From Stropharia rugosoannulata (Eukaryota; Basidiomycota; Agaricomycetes; Agaricales; Strophariaceae), in the NCBI GenBank assembly GCA_028532985.1, contig JANCIK010000001.1, positions 3,534,001 to 3,598,000 of the forward strand: DNA of 64,000 bases. Direction: 5' to 3'. The translations under genes and the position numbers were made by a program. The notes under the pieces were generated by a model, which saw only the letters and a program-made list of their open reading frames with translations, searched no databases and had not been told where the DNA came from. Shown piece after piece: positions 12,207-24,045 of this stretch (its first letter is position 1; each line of letters starts with the position of its first letter).

Positions 12207-12806
12207 GCACTTGTGCAACCGTCGTTTACTACAGACCATGTCTGCTCATTTTAATTCTATACCCAGGACTCAGGATAGACTTTACTTCCGCTAGAAGCTG
12301 TTCTACTCACGAAACCCACCGAGCTTGAATATTGTACGTCATAATGCCAGATTACCTCTTGAGACCTCTTGAGTAGGTATAGTGTTTGTTTACATCTATA
12401 TAATTTATGCAATGTTATTCGTTCAATGTACGCCTTTTAATTGCATATGCACTCGGGTACAAAATACAGTTGCGGTTAGAACCAACCGGATGGTCAGGGA
12501 ATTACCCACTGACTCGCTACCCGCGCTTTCTAGGGCATCGTCAGCATCTTCGCAGAAAATCTGTCTATTGCGACAGCCGCCACCCAAAGAAGGTTCCGCG
12601 CGTGATAACACTTCAGAGATTCTTGTGAGCTTGTCGGATGTTGCACTGGTGAGAAGGATAGTGTGAGGGTTGAGCTAGCACCACAAAGCCTGGTCTCGAC
12701 CTTCATATAAAGAGTCATTTACGATGGCTACTGGCCGTCGTCATCGGTTTTCTAACACCTATTTGAACGTACTAAAGCTTTCAGTATTTTGGTTCAAGCA
12801 CCTGGC
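12207..12806. other. Intergenic sequence, nothing recognised
   Basis: The 3' flank of the pseudokinase gene followed by AT-rich sequence. Short frames on both strands lack family resemblance. Confidence 0.4.
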
Positions 12807-13373
12807 ATGTCGGTCCAACTGGACAACGTAACACACGAGGAAGCTGAATATGCAAGAACATGGGTACATGAGGTTTGTCTCCAATAATTTTTAAGTTTGT
12901 CAAAAACACCGTGTGATTTTTTAATGTGGCATGCAGATGTATAGGTTAGCAGATAGCAAGAGTATTGCGATGGTCCCGACTTTTATGCAGGAAGAGACTG
13001 TGCTGAACTTCGCGAGCACGAGCTCGTTGAAGGGTCATGCTGCTCTCGAACGGTTGTATAATTGGGAATATGGAGCTTGCGCACGTATCGAGCATAGGTG
13101 AGCACGCTGGATCCGTATCGCGTGGCCCGCCAAGTACTCATTTGGCCCTTTATTCGTCTGATTTAGCATTAAAGAAAGTAAGCTCTTGAAATTTCTTCAG
13201 TTCAAGTGCACGACAATTCTAATTGTCCATCAGTTTGGGTGGCACAAAAGCGAATTTCGGTCAAGCTCTCCGCCATGTATCGTTTCAAAAACGGATCTTC
13301 TCAGACAATGGAGTACCTGGCCATTTGGTACAAGGCGCCGCTGGTCAGAATATCGCATTCTACATATCTATAA
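12807..13373 (+). pseudogene. Possible small NTF2-like/SnoaL-like gene, perhaps broken
   Basis: Exons 12807-12872 and 12937-13097 join in phase through a good intron. They encode an acidic start (DNVTHEEAEYARTWVHEMY) and a segment with VLNFAS and LKGHAALERLYNW, which resembles the N-terminal helices and first strand of NTF2-like (SnoaL) proteins. A further coding-like segment at about 13199-13373 (reading WVAQKRISVKLSAMYRF) would fit the C-terminal sheet, but I found no splice pair that connects it in phase. Either the intron model is wrong or the gene is decayed. The NTF2-like assignment rests on pattern alone. Confidence 0.3.
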
Positions 13374-13711
13374 ATGGTAGTAACACATTTTTCAGGATAA
13401 ACGAGCGTGGAGAGTCGACATCAGCGGGGACTTCTCTAGAGTCTTTGCAGAATTATCCGTCGTTGCAGGACCGCCGCCATTATGAATTCTGTCATGATCG
13501 CCGGACGGTATACTCGTACCTACTGTAGCCCACACACACTGTCAAAATTATCAATAGCTACGTTTTACAGTAGGCTGGCTCATGTAGTCCTGATATATAT
13601 TGCCTTGCGGCGTCAACAAAAAGATGTGAACGGACTCAGCTATCTTAACCGAAAATTAGCACCGTATAAGTTACGTGGTGTTCAGAGAGGTCCCTCCGAT
13701 CACTAACGATG

Positions 13712-16019
13712 TTACATAGGCGGGTCCCCGAGTGCTTTCCTCCACTTCTCTCCACGGAACATTAGACCAATCATCGGGAAGAAGAAAATTACACTGGTGA
13801 ATTCAATGGTTTTAGCAACAAAATAACATGCATATTTGTAGATGGAACAAACCATATGGCAGCGGAGACAGTTGTTGACCACTGGAAGCCAATCTACGAG
13901 TTTAAAAATGTGAACATCATTCTGGGTGTTCCTGAGGGAGGAGAGACATACCCGATCTCCAAATGGTATACTTGAAGACAATGCATATGATTAAGTAGCT
14001 TGTACGAACAAAACACCTCCCTTCTACTCACGAATAGAATCCAAGCGTCATCCCGAATATCTGCCGGAAAAAGCTAATGGAATGATAAGGCTTCTGATAC
14101 TGAAAAAATATACAGAAACATACTTGAAGCACAGGCTGACGTCGTTGCTTCTGTGGCGGTAACAATCACTACAGCTATAGGTAAAGCAGACGGAGGTGAC
14201 GATTTGGACTTGAAAAAAAACATAAACGACAATCGAATGACAGTGCAGTAGAGAACCTTACTTCCAAAGCAAGCAATAGCTGCATGGACGCTAGCCAGTG
14301 AGTGATATGTCGGCAATAGGAGATGCGTTACACGCACCCATGCCAATACACGGTGCAATGAATGTAGTTATAAAATGAAGTGTGAAGCCATCTGTCATTG
14401 ATTTTAGCAAGTTTGAAGAACGATAAAGCAGATGGTAGCATTTACATCTGAATGGTTGAGTATTGTTAATTCATCATTAACCGTGCCACACTCTAGTTGC
14501 AAGGCAGGACTTACATCATAAGTCCCGCAGGAACTGCAACTGCACCTGCCCAAATGCCCTTGAGGCGAAGTTCAGCAGGGACAGTGTCCCCTCGTTCAAT
14601 TGCACGTTTCCGGGCTCGCCGCATGAGAGCGTCAGTAACCGAGCCCGAACATAGCTCTCCCAAGGCCCTGGAAAGTATGTTATGATCATTTCTAAATTGT
14701 CAACATTACGATAACCAACTTACGAGCCAGCTAATAAGGACAGTCCGTTTGCTAACCTGTGGCCACTGAGTCAATCCTGTCGGTTGAGAAAGGCCGAACT
14801 ATACTCTCACCCATTGCGTGCCGTGTCGAAATGGAATATTTTGGTGAAGATCGGTGCGAAGGTCAGGGTGGGCTCTATTGAAGCATACCCATGCGTCACC
14901 ATACTTCCAAAAAATTAGCTGACGAAAGAAAAACGCGGAGATTTCAATTAATGCGCACAAGTATAGCACTGGAAAGACCACGGATGGGTACTTGAGCATA
15001 CTGAGGGGTTTAATGACAAAATCCCTCGCTTTCATGGAGCGTGATGCAGGTCTCTCAAGATCCCAGAACCACATGCGACGCAAATAGGTCTTGAAACTCA
15101 TAGGCGGGGGTCGGTACGATTCTTCCGGTACAATTATAGTCTCTATCTGATCATCTTCCATCTTCTTGGAGTCGTGCTCAGAGACGTCTTCAATGGAAGC
15201 TTCTTCTGAAGCGTCGTTGTTCCTGTCAAATATCGTCTCTGGCAAGAAGAACAACGCGAACAGAAATAAGGTGCCGTTGAGTATAGCTGCGACCCAGAAA
15301 CACCAACGCCAGCTTCGGTCTCGCGCGACATATCCACCGATCTATGAGCGCGAGCCGAGTTTAGCACAGGACATGCGAAATTGCAAAATGAGTACAACAT
15401 ACAGTGGGAGCGAGATGAGCACCATTAGTCGACATAAATACAAATATTCCCATCGCCCTACCGCGTTGGTGGCCATAGAACAGGTCGACCACTGTGCCTG
15501 CACCAAGGCCCAGCGAAGCAGAAGGCCCAAAGCCATTGAAGACCCGCGCCGCGACGAGGGTAGTATACGATTGCGCTGAGGCAGCTCCTATGGCGGACGC
15601 CAGTCCAATGAGGGTGGACATCAAGTAAGCGGGTCGGCGTCCATATACATTGGCGATGGGTGTGAAAAATAGAGGCCCTAGCGAACTTGTCCCAATAGAT
15701 ACTGTGGTCTGATATGTCGCGACTACGGGGGTGATGTTAAACTGCTTTGAGAGAGGCACCAGAGCTGGGTTGATAACAGCGGTGTTCAGCGACGCCACGA
15801 ATGCTAACACAGATACTTGAGCAAGAATTAGGTATTTGAGCCACTACAGTCGTCAGTACTTCAGTCCCAGGTGTGAGAACGTCATAAAATTCAAGTAAGA
15901 CATACGTTTGGATAATTCAATGGATCAAACGGGGAGCTACTGGGCTGGGGGATAAGCGGTAAGCCACTGTTGTCCAACTTCAGCGAACGAGAGGTATAGC
16001 TTCGTTTAATGTCTGACAT
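13712..16019 (-). CDS. Major facilitator superfamily transporter, DHA1-type
   Basis: Multi-exon gene with twelve-helix MFS architecture. The ATG at 16019 begins a hydrophilic tail, and the next exon (15846-15410) carries the first helices with the signature NVYGRRPAYL between helices 2 and 3, then GHQRGRAMGIF. After the IGGYVARDRSWRWCFWV segment comes a long acidic central loop (about 15250-15100). The second half has GELCSGSVTDALMRRARKRA, an FFRQIFGMTLGFYS helix and the terminal FFFPMIGLMFRGEKWR before the stop at 13712. These features match fungal DHA1 drug:H+ antiporter-like carriers. The substrate is unknown. One junction (about 14449-14515) is awkward: the obvious acceptor gives the wrong phase, and the alternative acceptor at 14449 keeps the frame but adds about 18 unusual residues. 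All other exons join cleanly. Confidence 0.75.
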
Positions 16020-16828
16020 TGCGATGGGCCAGAACAACTGCGACTGTGCGCCATGGATAAACTCTGCATATTAATACGCAGCCTGTATACCTCCAATGCG
16101 TAAATGTATGGCGCTATAAATGAATGTGAACGTTAACGTTGAACATTGAAGTGAAGGATTCGGTGATCACGTTCAAGGTCACAAGTCATTGACTGCGCCC
16201 CTGGCGGTCGAAGAAAGAAGCTATCAGCGCTACTTACCAGAGCAGCAGGCTCGAATCTCTAAGATTATATATTACCCTTCCCAGAACATATGGCTACATG
16301 CATCTACGTGGTTCCTTTGTTAATCTCACGGTAAGATATTAAAAGCCATTCTTGAGCTGAGAGCTACTCACCTAAAGACGTGATTGTGAAAGAAAGGATT
16401 TGATGATACCGAAATGATGCTTCTCCAGCAGCATCTCGCATACAGGATAGCACAACTGCATGAGCCGATCTACTAATTGTGTCCCATTGTTTCAGCTTGT
16501 TGAAGTTGCCATAGAGTAACTACTTCAGCGCGAAGTCTGCAGGAGGGTCGAATTGTTGCCAGAGAAGGAAGTGGAACAGAACCCGAAAAGCTTTATTCAA
16601 AAGACAACAATTATTGAGCATTATCAAAAAACCATGTATGCGCGATACAATCTTCAGGAGAAAGTTTGAAGACTAGAAAATTCCGCCGTAGCTGAACAAG
16701 TCCCAGGAAGCGGTAGACTCGTTTATCGAGAGAAGAGAAGAGGCGGGATACAACGCATAAGTCGGGATCCTGCCGTATACTCCGCGGGCTATTTGGAAAT
16801 CAGAAGGAAAACTTTAAGTCTGCAGACG
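16020..16828. other. Promoter-side intergenic sequence of the MFS gene
   Basis: AT-rich sequence upstream of the MFS start. I see no gene or repeat in it. Confidence 0.4.
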
Positions 16829-16853
16829 AACTCGGCTAGACTCGCTACCAGTT

Positions 16854-16963
16854 CGGTAGGTGGGCTGATGAGATTTCTACACGTGCTGCATGCTAGGGGA
16901 GGAGTGTTTGTTTGGGGGACAAACAACGAGCGGAGAGCGAAATCTCATCAAGCCCACCTACCG
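16854..16963. repeat. Short foldback repeat (about 24-bp arms)
   Basis: Arms at 16854-16877 and 16939-16963 are reverse complements except for one missing base. They enclose about 61 bases that contain a smaller gtttgt/acaaac hairpin. It sits against the outer edge of the inverted-repeat element that begins near 16960, and may be a separate small foldback insertion nested in it. Confidence 0.7.
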
Positions 16964-17582
16964 ACTGGGAGGAACTGACGCGTTTTTGTAGAGTCACGCA
17001 TTTGTGACACGGGACTTAGTGAAATCCGACTGTTTCGACATGCGACCCAAGCAACCGTGCCGTTTAGCCTCCCCCAAGCGTTCCTCTTTATTCCAAATTT
17101 TCTATATAGTGCCAATACAGTTCAAAGTACACTATTTGTAGTCAAATATATGCTGCAAATCTAAGCTCAACACCCGGGCCCTCAGGAGTCAGATATCAGC
17201 AGCCGGACTACTAGAGCAGTGGGGAGGATTACTGGATAGATTAGTATGTGAGCCCTCGTTGTGCGCTTGAGTTTGTGATGGAGTTTAAAACTGATAATAG
17301 TGCTGCATAGGATACTGATATGGAGTGTAAAACAAAGCCGGAGATGAACTTGGCTGCGCTGTCACCATAGTTTCTCTTGACATGGACGTTGTCGAGCCAG
17401 TCGATGAGTTGTCGGAAGGGAGTGACGAGACAGATTGGGAAACAGAGGATGCGGGAATGAGCGAGTAAATGTCGTAGCTGACTGGTAGTAGTTGACTTAC
17501 CATGTGGTTTTGTTGAATTCTACTAAGTCCCGTGTCACAAATGCGTGACTCCACAAAAACGCGTCAGTTTGTCCCAGCCGGT
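16960..17582. mobile_element. Element with long terminal inverted repeats (non-autonomous DNA transposon candidate)
   Basis: The block 16976-17021 (starting ctgacgcgttttt) is the reverse complement of 17522-17567 with one mismatch over 46 bases. Weaker matching carries on outward to about 16960 and 17582. The interior is about 500 bp, too short for a transposase, and I find no transposase-like frame. A minus-strand open frame (about 17510-17283) rich in Ser/Thr and ending YQYPMQHYYQF lies inside. I could not identify a target-site duplication because the flanks also carry partial inverted similarity (16836-16853 against about 17605-17640). This suggests nested or rearranged insertions. Confidence 0.65.
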
Positions 17583-18375
17583 TCTGACGAACCCGTAAGC
17601 GGGGTTTGAAAAGAACCGGATGGTAGCGAGCCTAGAACTCGGCTTGACTCCGGTTGTCATCGGGGAACGAATTTAGGGCTCCGACTATAACGGATATTGG
17701 TCGAATTTCGCTGCCGACAGTACACTCATGGAAACGCGAAAGGAGGGATTCGGACTCAGAGATGGCGAAGCAGTGGGTGTTTTCGCCGAAATGCATCCCT
17801 CTCCGAACCTGCTTTGTTGGAATTATAGACGCATCAGGCGTGCTTTGCGAGCGTACGCAATGAGTACTTTCTAAGTTTCTTCCATTCATTACCCAATCAT
17901 TGAGTTATTGTCCATTTAATCTATTATTGTTACTTACTTACCTGTCATTCACTTTTGTTCTGTAAACGTTCTAGCTATTATTCTATTATTACTTCACAGT
18001 ATTTAGTAGGCCATCGATGTACTTTTCCCGCATTCGTTTGCCTCTTGAGCTCACCGAGGCCAAACGTGAATTCACATATTCCTTTCTCATGTGTTGATCA
18101 CGCAGTGCTACGCTTATTTTAACATGCTTATGAAGCACCATTTGACGATGATGACGAATACATATGTCAAGGATGAATTGGACCAAAATAATTGTACACG
18201 CATCATATAGGTCCCCCGCAATGTGTTCTACGGTTATCTTTTCTTCACCCATCCTGCGAGGAGGCTGATCCGACGATACTACATCTCGATACATCCAGTA
18301 AAGAATGCCAAGCGCGTACGTGCTTCAAACGCAGTTGTAGACATATAATGCTAACGAAGCTTCAGTCCTGTCAAC
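17583..18375. other. Intergenic sequence upstream of the Nudix gene
   Basis: The first part (to about 17860) is GC-richer with open but unrecognised frames and contains tagcgagcctagaactcgg, related to sequence left of the inverted-repeat element. The rest is AT-rich, and I see no gene. Confidence 0.4.
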
Positions 18376-20053
18376 ATGTACGGCGGCTCGCCGTTGAATC
18401 GCTTATCTTGGTTGCGGTCATCTCATACCTTCCTTAATGCAATCGTATCTCTTCCCAACACGCGATGGATTATCTTCAACGCTGGCCAACCCTTGATGAT
18501 CTCGCCAGAACCACGTACAACGAAGCCGGAGTTAGCCTATCTCAGTACTGAGGATGTGAAGCCTTTGCTGGGACCCGAGCCATTTTTTGGTCAAGGGCAG
18601 AAGGCCGGCGAACTAATCCGCGAGAGCGACCAGAAGGAGGTCTATGGAGAACATCCACCAACAGAGGGAGCCCGTCATCTTGGTCTGCGTGTTGTCTTCC
18701 TTGGCTTGCATGAAACGAAGACGGGACACAATGCCACCGCCCTTCCCAGCACCGAGCTCAGTAATCCAGAGGAAGCTATCAAGAAGTTGGAGGGCATACC
18801 CTATTTCGCGGTTGATGTACAGGATCTAGAGGAATTGCCGGACAAAGTCCAAGAAATCCTGAAGCATGCAGCGAGTCGACGGCCAGGGAACACTTTGAGT
18901 TGGACAGAGCCGCGGGCTCTAATATCTAGTACTGACCCGGTCACTGCTGGTATATTTGCACCGGCAAGGAGCATGGTTGACTGGAATCAACGCAACAAGG
19001 TAATTCGCTGTTGAAATTGTCATTTCGAAAGTTATCCCTAACATGTATCGTATCAGTTTTGTCCAGGTTGTGGTTCGGCTACGTACTCGATGTGGGGAGG
19101 ATGGAAAATCGCGTGTACATCATTATTGCCTTGGGCAGATAACAGCAACCGGAAACCTTGTCCCACAATGTACGTGCCCAACCCTATGCATTGTTTATGT
19201 GAAAATCCAGACTACTGAGTTCCCACCCAGTAAAGGTTTACACAACTTCACCCATCCCCGAACAGACGCCGTTGTTATCATGATAGCAATAGATGAAACC
19301 GGTGATAAGATCCTCCTTGGGCGAGGCGTGAGTTTTCAATTCCTCGCTACCAGTACTGCATCTGGAAACTAATTCGCAACAAGAGAAAATATCCTGGAAA
19401 ATTCTACTCTGCTCTGGCTGGCTTCATCGAACCAGGGGAATCGTTTGAAGATGCCGTCGCCCGAGAGATGTGGGAGGAAGCTGGTGTCCATGTTTGGGAT
19501 GTGACATACCATTCCGGTCAACCATGGGTCAGTAAACTTATTACACATGGCCTATTTTTGTTTGCTGACAATCTTTTTTGCCCAGCCATACCCCGCCAAT
19601 TTGATGGTTGGTTTTTATGCGCGCGCCGACTCGACAAAACCTATACGGACCGATCTCGACAACGAGTTAGTCGGTAAGTAATGTCTGTCGAATCATGTCA
19701 TGAGTATGACTTCACGCAACACAGACGCACGCTGGTTTACAAGGCAAGAAGTAGAGTCTGTACTTGGTCATTCGACAGGCACGACCTTCCGGCCTGCTGA
19801 CTACAAGAAGATGGCCGAGATCGTAGAAGGAGCAAGCAAGCCACCGCCCGTTCTCCTCGGCCCTGCTGCACACGCCCTCACACCCCCAGATAGCAAGAGC
19901 AAAACCGCATACATTCCTCCGGTTACAGATGATGAGCCGCCATTCCGCCTTCCTCCTGTAACAGCTATCGCCGGGGTCCTTATTAGAGACTGGATCGACC
20001 GCAAGGTAGCGTATCCCATTGAGGAAAACCTGACCAAGAAAGGACATTTATAG
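18376..20053 (+). CDS. NPY1: NADH pyrophosphatase (NUDT12/Npy1-type Nudix hydrolase)
   Basis: Six exons (18376-18999, 19057-19169, 19231-19327, 19384-19527, 19586-19673, 19725-20053) join in phase to about 464 residues. The N-terminal domain starts GGSPLNRLSWLR, typical of fungal homologues. A zinc ribbon follows with Cys at about 210, 213, 228 and 243. The Nudix box GFIEPGESF...REMWEEAGV is at about 291-313 with all canonical Gly, Glu and Arg positions. The downstream QPWPYPANLM and FYARAD motif is the NADH-pyrophosphatase specificity signature. The enzyme hydrolyses NADH (and NAD-capped RNA in some homologues) to NMNH and AMP with Mg2+ or Mn2+. The protein ends KKGHL, a weak variant of a peroxisomal PTS1 (yeast Npy1 is peroxisomal); localisation is inference. 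Confidence 0.9.
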
Positions 20054-20785
20054 AGTACAAGACGTGTAAATACTGTACGCTGGTTCAGACATGCTGCGTC
20101 CATTACTTATGTAACAGAAATAGATGGAGGTTCTGTATATGCGAGGCACGAAATCTTCAGATGGCTTAGGGCTGCATTATACTTGTTCTCGTCCGACTGC
20201 CCCTCGGGGTGCGTACCTGGCAGTCTGACTATCTCCGTTCTATTTACAGCAGAGGCTACACGCCGAAATCGCCTTCGTTAGGATATTGTCACCGACGAGT
20301 TGGTGTGCTTTTGGTGCGTACAGCAATTTATTATATTTAGCAACTTCTTCCTTACACTTACGTTCTAGGTATTTCAGTTTTAGCTCAAGTCCGTGTCATA
20401 TCATATTTTTAGTCAGTGTAAATCTTATTGTTTGCTATGTTTTTAGTGAACACCCTCGTCTTTCTTTATCAGTTTGTGGCAGCCCGTTGGAGCGCTTCTG
20501 CCAGTCATGTTCCCAGGTGTCGATGTCGGTTTACGTTCAGAGTGCACCAACGCAACTTCACCACGGTGGCTATATACGGGAGAAGCCTTGATAAGTGACA
20601 ATTAATACCCAGGTCTTCGTATTCAGACACCTTCTGGCAATAGCGATGGCTTCAATGGCAATACTATTGCGTAAGGTGCAATGTGTATATTTTCATCTCA
20701 CGTTACACTCGAACCTCGACCATGAATCGTTCACCACTGTCAGTCTATAAGGTCTACCGAACAGGTGTATGAGTAAAATATTACA
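20054..20785. other. Intergenic sequence, nothing recognised
   Basis: The 3' flank of the Nudix gene and AT-rich sequence up to the MITE-like element. No supportable gene. Confidence 0.4.
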
Positions 20786-20790
20786 TTACC

Positions 20791-21706
20791 TACGGTGGGC
20801 GAGCACTGCCAGCTTCGCTTGCAGTGCTCCTCCATCATTTCGTTTCGGAGTTGGCCTCACGCCAAGCATGTGTGGACGGCACACCGTACCGGCACATACA
20901 AGGCATGTACCAAATACGAGACCGGCGCTCTCGGTGGTCGTTCTTGAGTGCGTGTCAAGCAAGATGAGTGCGTGCACAGATTGAGTGCATTGTGCGCCCC
21001 AAGTAACTACATGTTGTGCAGGCGTGCATTGAGCGCGCGTTGTGCAGGCCCCTAATTTACCTTTTGATTCATGTCATTAAATTGACATTTAGTAGCTCCG
21101 AGTTCCACACTGGGCTTCTGCACTGAGCTATGATGTTGGAGAGTACACCAGTACCTAGTCACTATGTAAATTAAGCACGAAAACCCATGATGGATATTGT
21201 GAATCATAAATGATATATTTAAAGATAATGTGGATGTACTTCATCATGTTAAGGAGCATGGTTGGGGCTGACTGTATCGTAGAGAGTATAAGCAGGATTT
21301 TTTGTATCATTGCACGTTGACTTGGAGTAAATCTACATCAAATTTGTATCCTATGCCCAACACAACCGGAAAAAATCAGTATTCCAACTGCCGTGAGTTA
21401 TATGAACCTAAGAGCACGGATTAATGATGAAATATATCCGATTATATTTGCTATGAGGAATACATTGTACATAGTACCATTCTACATAGTGTAGTAGTGC
21501 CATACAGCACTATGTGCGCTTGCGGTGCGGGTGGACCCACTGCGATATGACTATAGTTTTACCACGAAGTTTGGCAACACGCGTGCCGTTAACATGCCGA
21601 GTCGGAGCTAACCGTGGCAGGCAACAGCCAAGCTCAACTGGCCGGAGGTAGCTCCATTACATCAACTCCACATTTTAAACGAAGCTGGCAGTGCTCGCCC
21701 ACCGTA
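20791..21706. mobile_element. 916-bp MITE-like element with 27-bp perfect TIRs and TTACC target duplication
   Basis: Left end 20791-20817 (beginning tacggtgggcgagcactgcc) is the exact reverse complement of 21680-21706. The element is bracketed by the direct repeat ttacc at 20786-20790 and 21707-21711, consistent with a 5-bp target-site duplication. Directly inside the left TIR the sequence can refold (gagcactgc...gcagtgctc). No frame inside resembles a transposase, so it would be non-autonomous. It ends about 48 bp before the TATA box of the following P450 gene. Confidence 0.8.
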
Positions 21707-21754
21707 TTACCGTGTGTATCCCGTATTTCAAATTCTCATCGCTACATGGACCCG

Positions 21755-21763
21755 TATATAAGG
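21755..21763 (+). promoter_or_regulatory. TATA box of the first P450 gene
   Basis: tatataagg lies 93 bp before the ATG. The preceding attctcat and the box itself are shared with the second P450 promoter, so they come from the ancestral gene. Confidence 0.55.
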
Positions 21764-21847
21764 TATGGAGCATGTTACCTTCTGCGGAAAATTCTTACTG
21801 CTATTTCACCATCTACCAGCATTATAAGCTCATCGGTTTGATGCACC

Positions 21848-24045
21848 ATGGCGATCATAGACTATGCGTATCTAGTTTTGTTTGCTCTTTTTGTCTCGTT
21901 TCTTTTAAAGGTTCGGCTGAGAAAGAGGCTCCCTCTTCCTCCTGGCCCCAAAGGATACCCCTTGATTGGAAATGTCTACGACGTCCCCGCGACCTATCCC
22001 TGGTTTGAATACGATCGATGGTCTAAGGAACATGGAGAGATATGTTCATATACAGTCTTCGGAAAAACAACCATTATCATCAACTCTATGGAAGCCGCTA
22101 TAGAACTACTCGAGAAGAGGTCTGGTATCTACTCTGACCGCCCAAGAATGGTCTGTTTTGCTATCTCTCACAACATAAGGATCAACAACTAAAATTATCA
22201 TTTTCCTCAGGTAATGACTAACGAACTCTTATCCTGGGGTTGGAATTTTGGTCATATGGGATATGCCGATTGGTGGAGGTCAGTATTATTGAACTTTAGA
22301 TGTAGAATGAGCCTGCTAAGATTGTATACATAGACGCCACCGTCGGATGTTCCAACAGTATTTGCTTCCCCAACACATCTCAGGTTATCACCCACTCCTA
22401 CAGCAAAGGGTGATCGTACTCTTAGAACAACTGGCTCATTCCTCGGAAGAGTTTGTGTCGCATATACAACAGTTAGTCTTATTCTTACCCTGTGAAACTT
22501 TTTGCTCATTATTTCTGATAGCTTCGTGGGCTCAGTTGTCTTACAGGCGTCATACGGATACGAGGTCAAACCTAAGAATGACTTCTTCATCAAACTTGTA
22601 GAAATCGCTAGTGAACCACTCTTCATCGCTGTTACTGGCAACTTTTTTGTTGAGTTTTTGCCAATCCTGAAATACATTCCTGGTACGTCATTTCACGCGA
22701 TTGACTCGTCGGAGAGGCTAAGATTGAACGTCGTCGCTGATTTAACAAGAATGGTTTCCTGGAGCTGGATTCAAACGATTCGCAAGACTTGGTGCCAAAA
22801 CTTCACAAGATCTACTTAACATGCCCTTCGAAGCCGCTAAAAAAGCCATAGTATATTCTTCCGCTTCTTGCATTGTACCGTACTCACTGAAAAATTCAAG
22901 GCCAACGGCTCTTCTAAGAAGTCCTTTGTATACGATCGAATGGAAGAGCTCAAATGGAATAAAACCGCCAGCAGCAAGGAACTCGAAGAAGAAGAAGAAA
23001 TTATTAAAGATTGTGCAGCCGTCTTTTTCTTGGGCGGTTCTGACACGGTATTCCACACCCCATTTGTTGTCCACTAACTGTATTCTGATTTGAACTGCGT
23101 GAAGACGTCTGCCCTTCTGCAAGGATGGGTGCTGGCTATGGTCTGCTATCCTGAAGTACAAAAACGCGGTCAAGAAGAAATTGACAAAGTACTCGGCTCG
23201 AACAAATTGCCGGAAGCCAGTGACAGAACGTCAATGCCCTACATAGAAGCAATGCTTCTAGAAATAATGAGATGGTGGACGGTTGCACCATTAGGTACGT
23301 CCTGTGTTCCCACTTTGAACTGATTTGCATCGTTAAGTAATCGGTGACATCCTTGAAATGTATGAATCACAGCCGTTCCACACGCTGTAATTAGCGAAGA
23401 TGTATACAAAGGTTATCGAATTCCAGCAGGTGAGTCTTTTATACGTAGGATCTTGTTTATTTTTGAATGATGCCTTCATCGCAGGAGCTACCGTCTTCCC
23501 AAATATTTGGTAACTGCGATTGACTAGATATTGTCCAGTAGTGTTAATTAAGAGTCAATTATAGGTCCATAATGCACGACGAAAGAGTATATCCGGATCC
23601 TATGACCTTCAAGCCCGAACGCTTCCTCAAAGACGGGAAAGTTAGTTTCGAGGATCAGCCAGATCCCGTCATGACGGGAGGTTTTGGCTACGGTCGAAGG
23701 TATGTCCTGTTTTCTTTTTCGGCATACATCATGATGTTGTCCTTGATAACATAAATAGGATTTGTCCCGGGCGATATCTCGCCATGGATAACGCATGGAT
23801 AGCCATCGCGTCCATCCTGGCAACTATAAATATTAGTAAAGCTGTCGATGAAAATGGACACGCGGTGGAACCTCCTATGAAAAGTACAGACGGCCAGATT
23901 GTGTACGTGTGTGATTAGTCCTTAAGTTAATGTTGCTAATTACTTGCACTTCTATCACTTAACTAGTCATCCCATACCGTTCAAAGCTCGGTTCAATCTT
24001 CGCAACGCTGCTGCTCGTGACTTGATAGAGTCTACAAAGGAGTAA
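21848..24045 (+). CDS. Cytochrome P450 monooxygenase, tandem copy 1
   Basis: About twelve exons join in phase from the ATG at 21848 to TAA at 24043-24045. There is an N-terminal membrane anchor (about residues 5-22) followed by the PLPPGPKGYPLIGN proline hinge. The I-helix reads FLGGSDTT, with the acid-Thr pair rejoined across an intron at 23047. The K-helix is EIMR, then PERF, and the haem loop is FGYGRRICPG, split by an intron at about 23700. All invariant P450 residues are present, so it should be a functional ER-bound haem-thiolate monooxygenase using a CPR partner. It belongs to a family amplified in Agaricomycetes and often auto-annotated as O-methylsterigmatocystin oxidoreductase-like; the substrate cannot be read from sequence. 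Intron positions are identical to copy 2. Confidence 0.85.
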
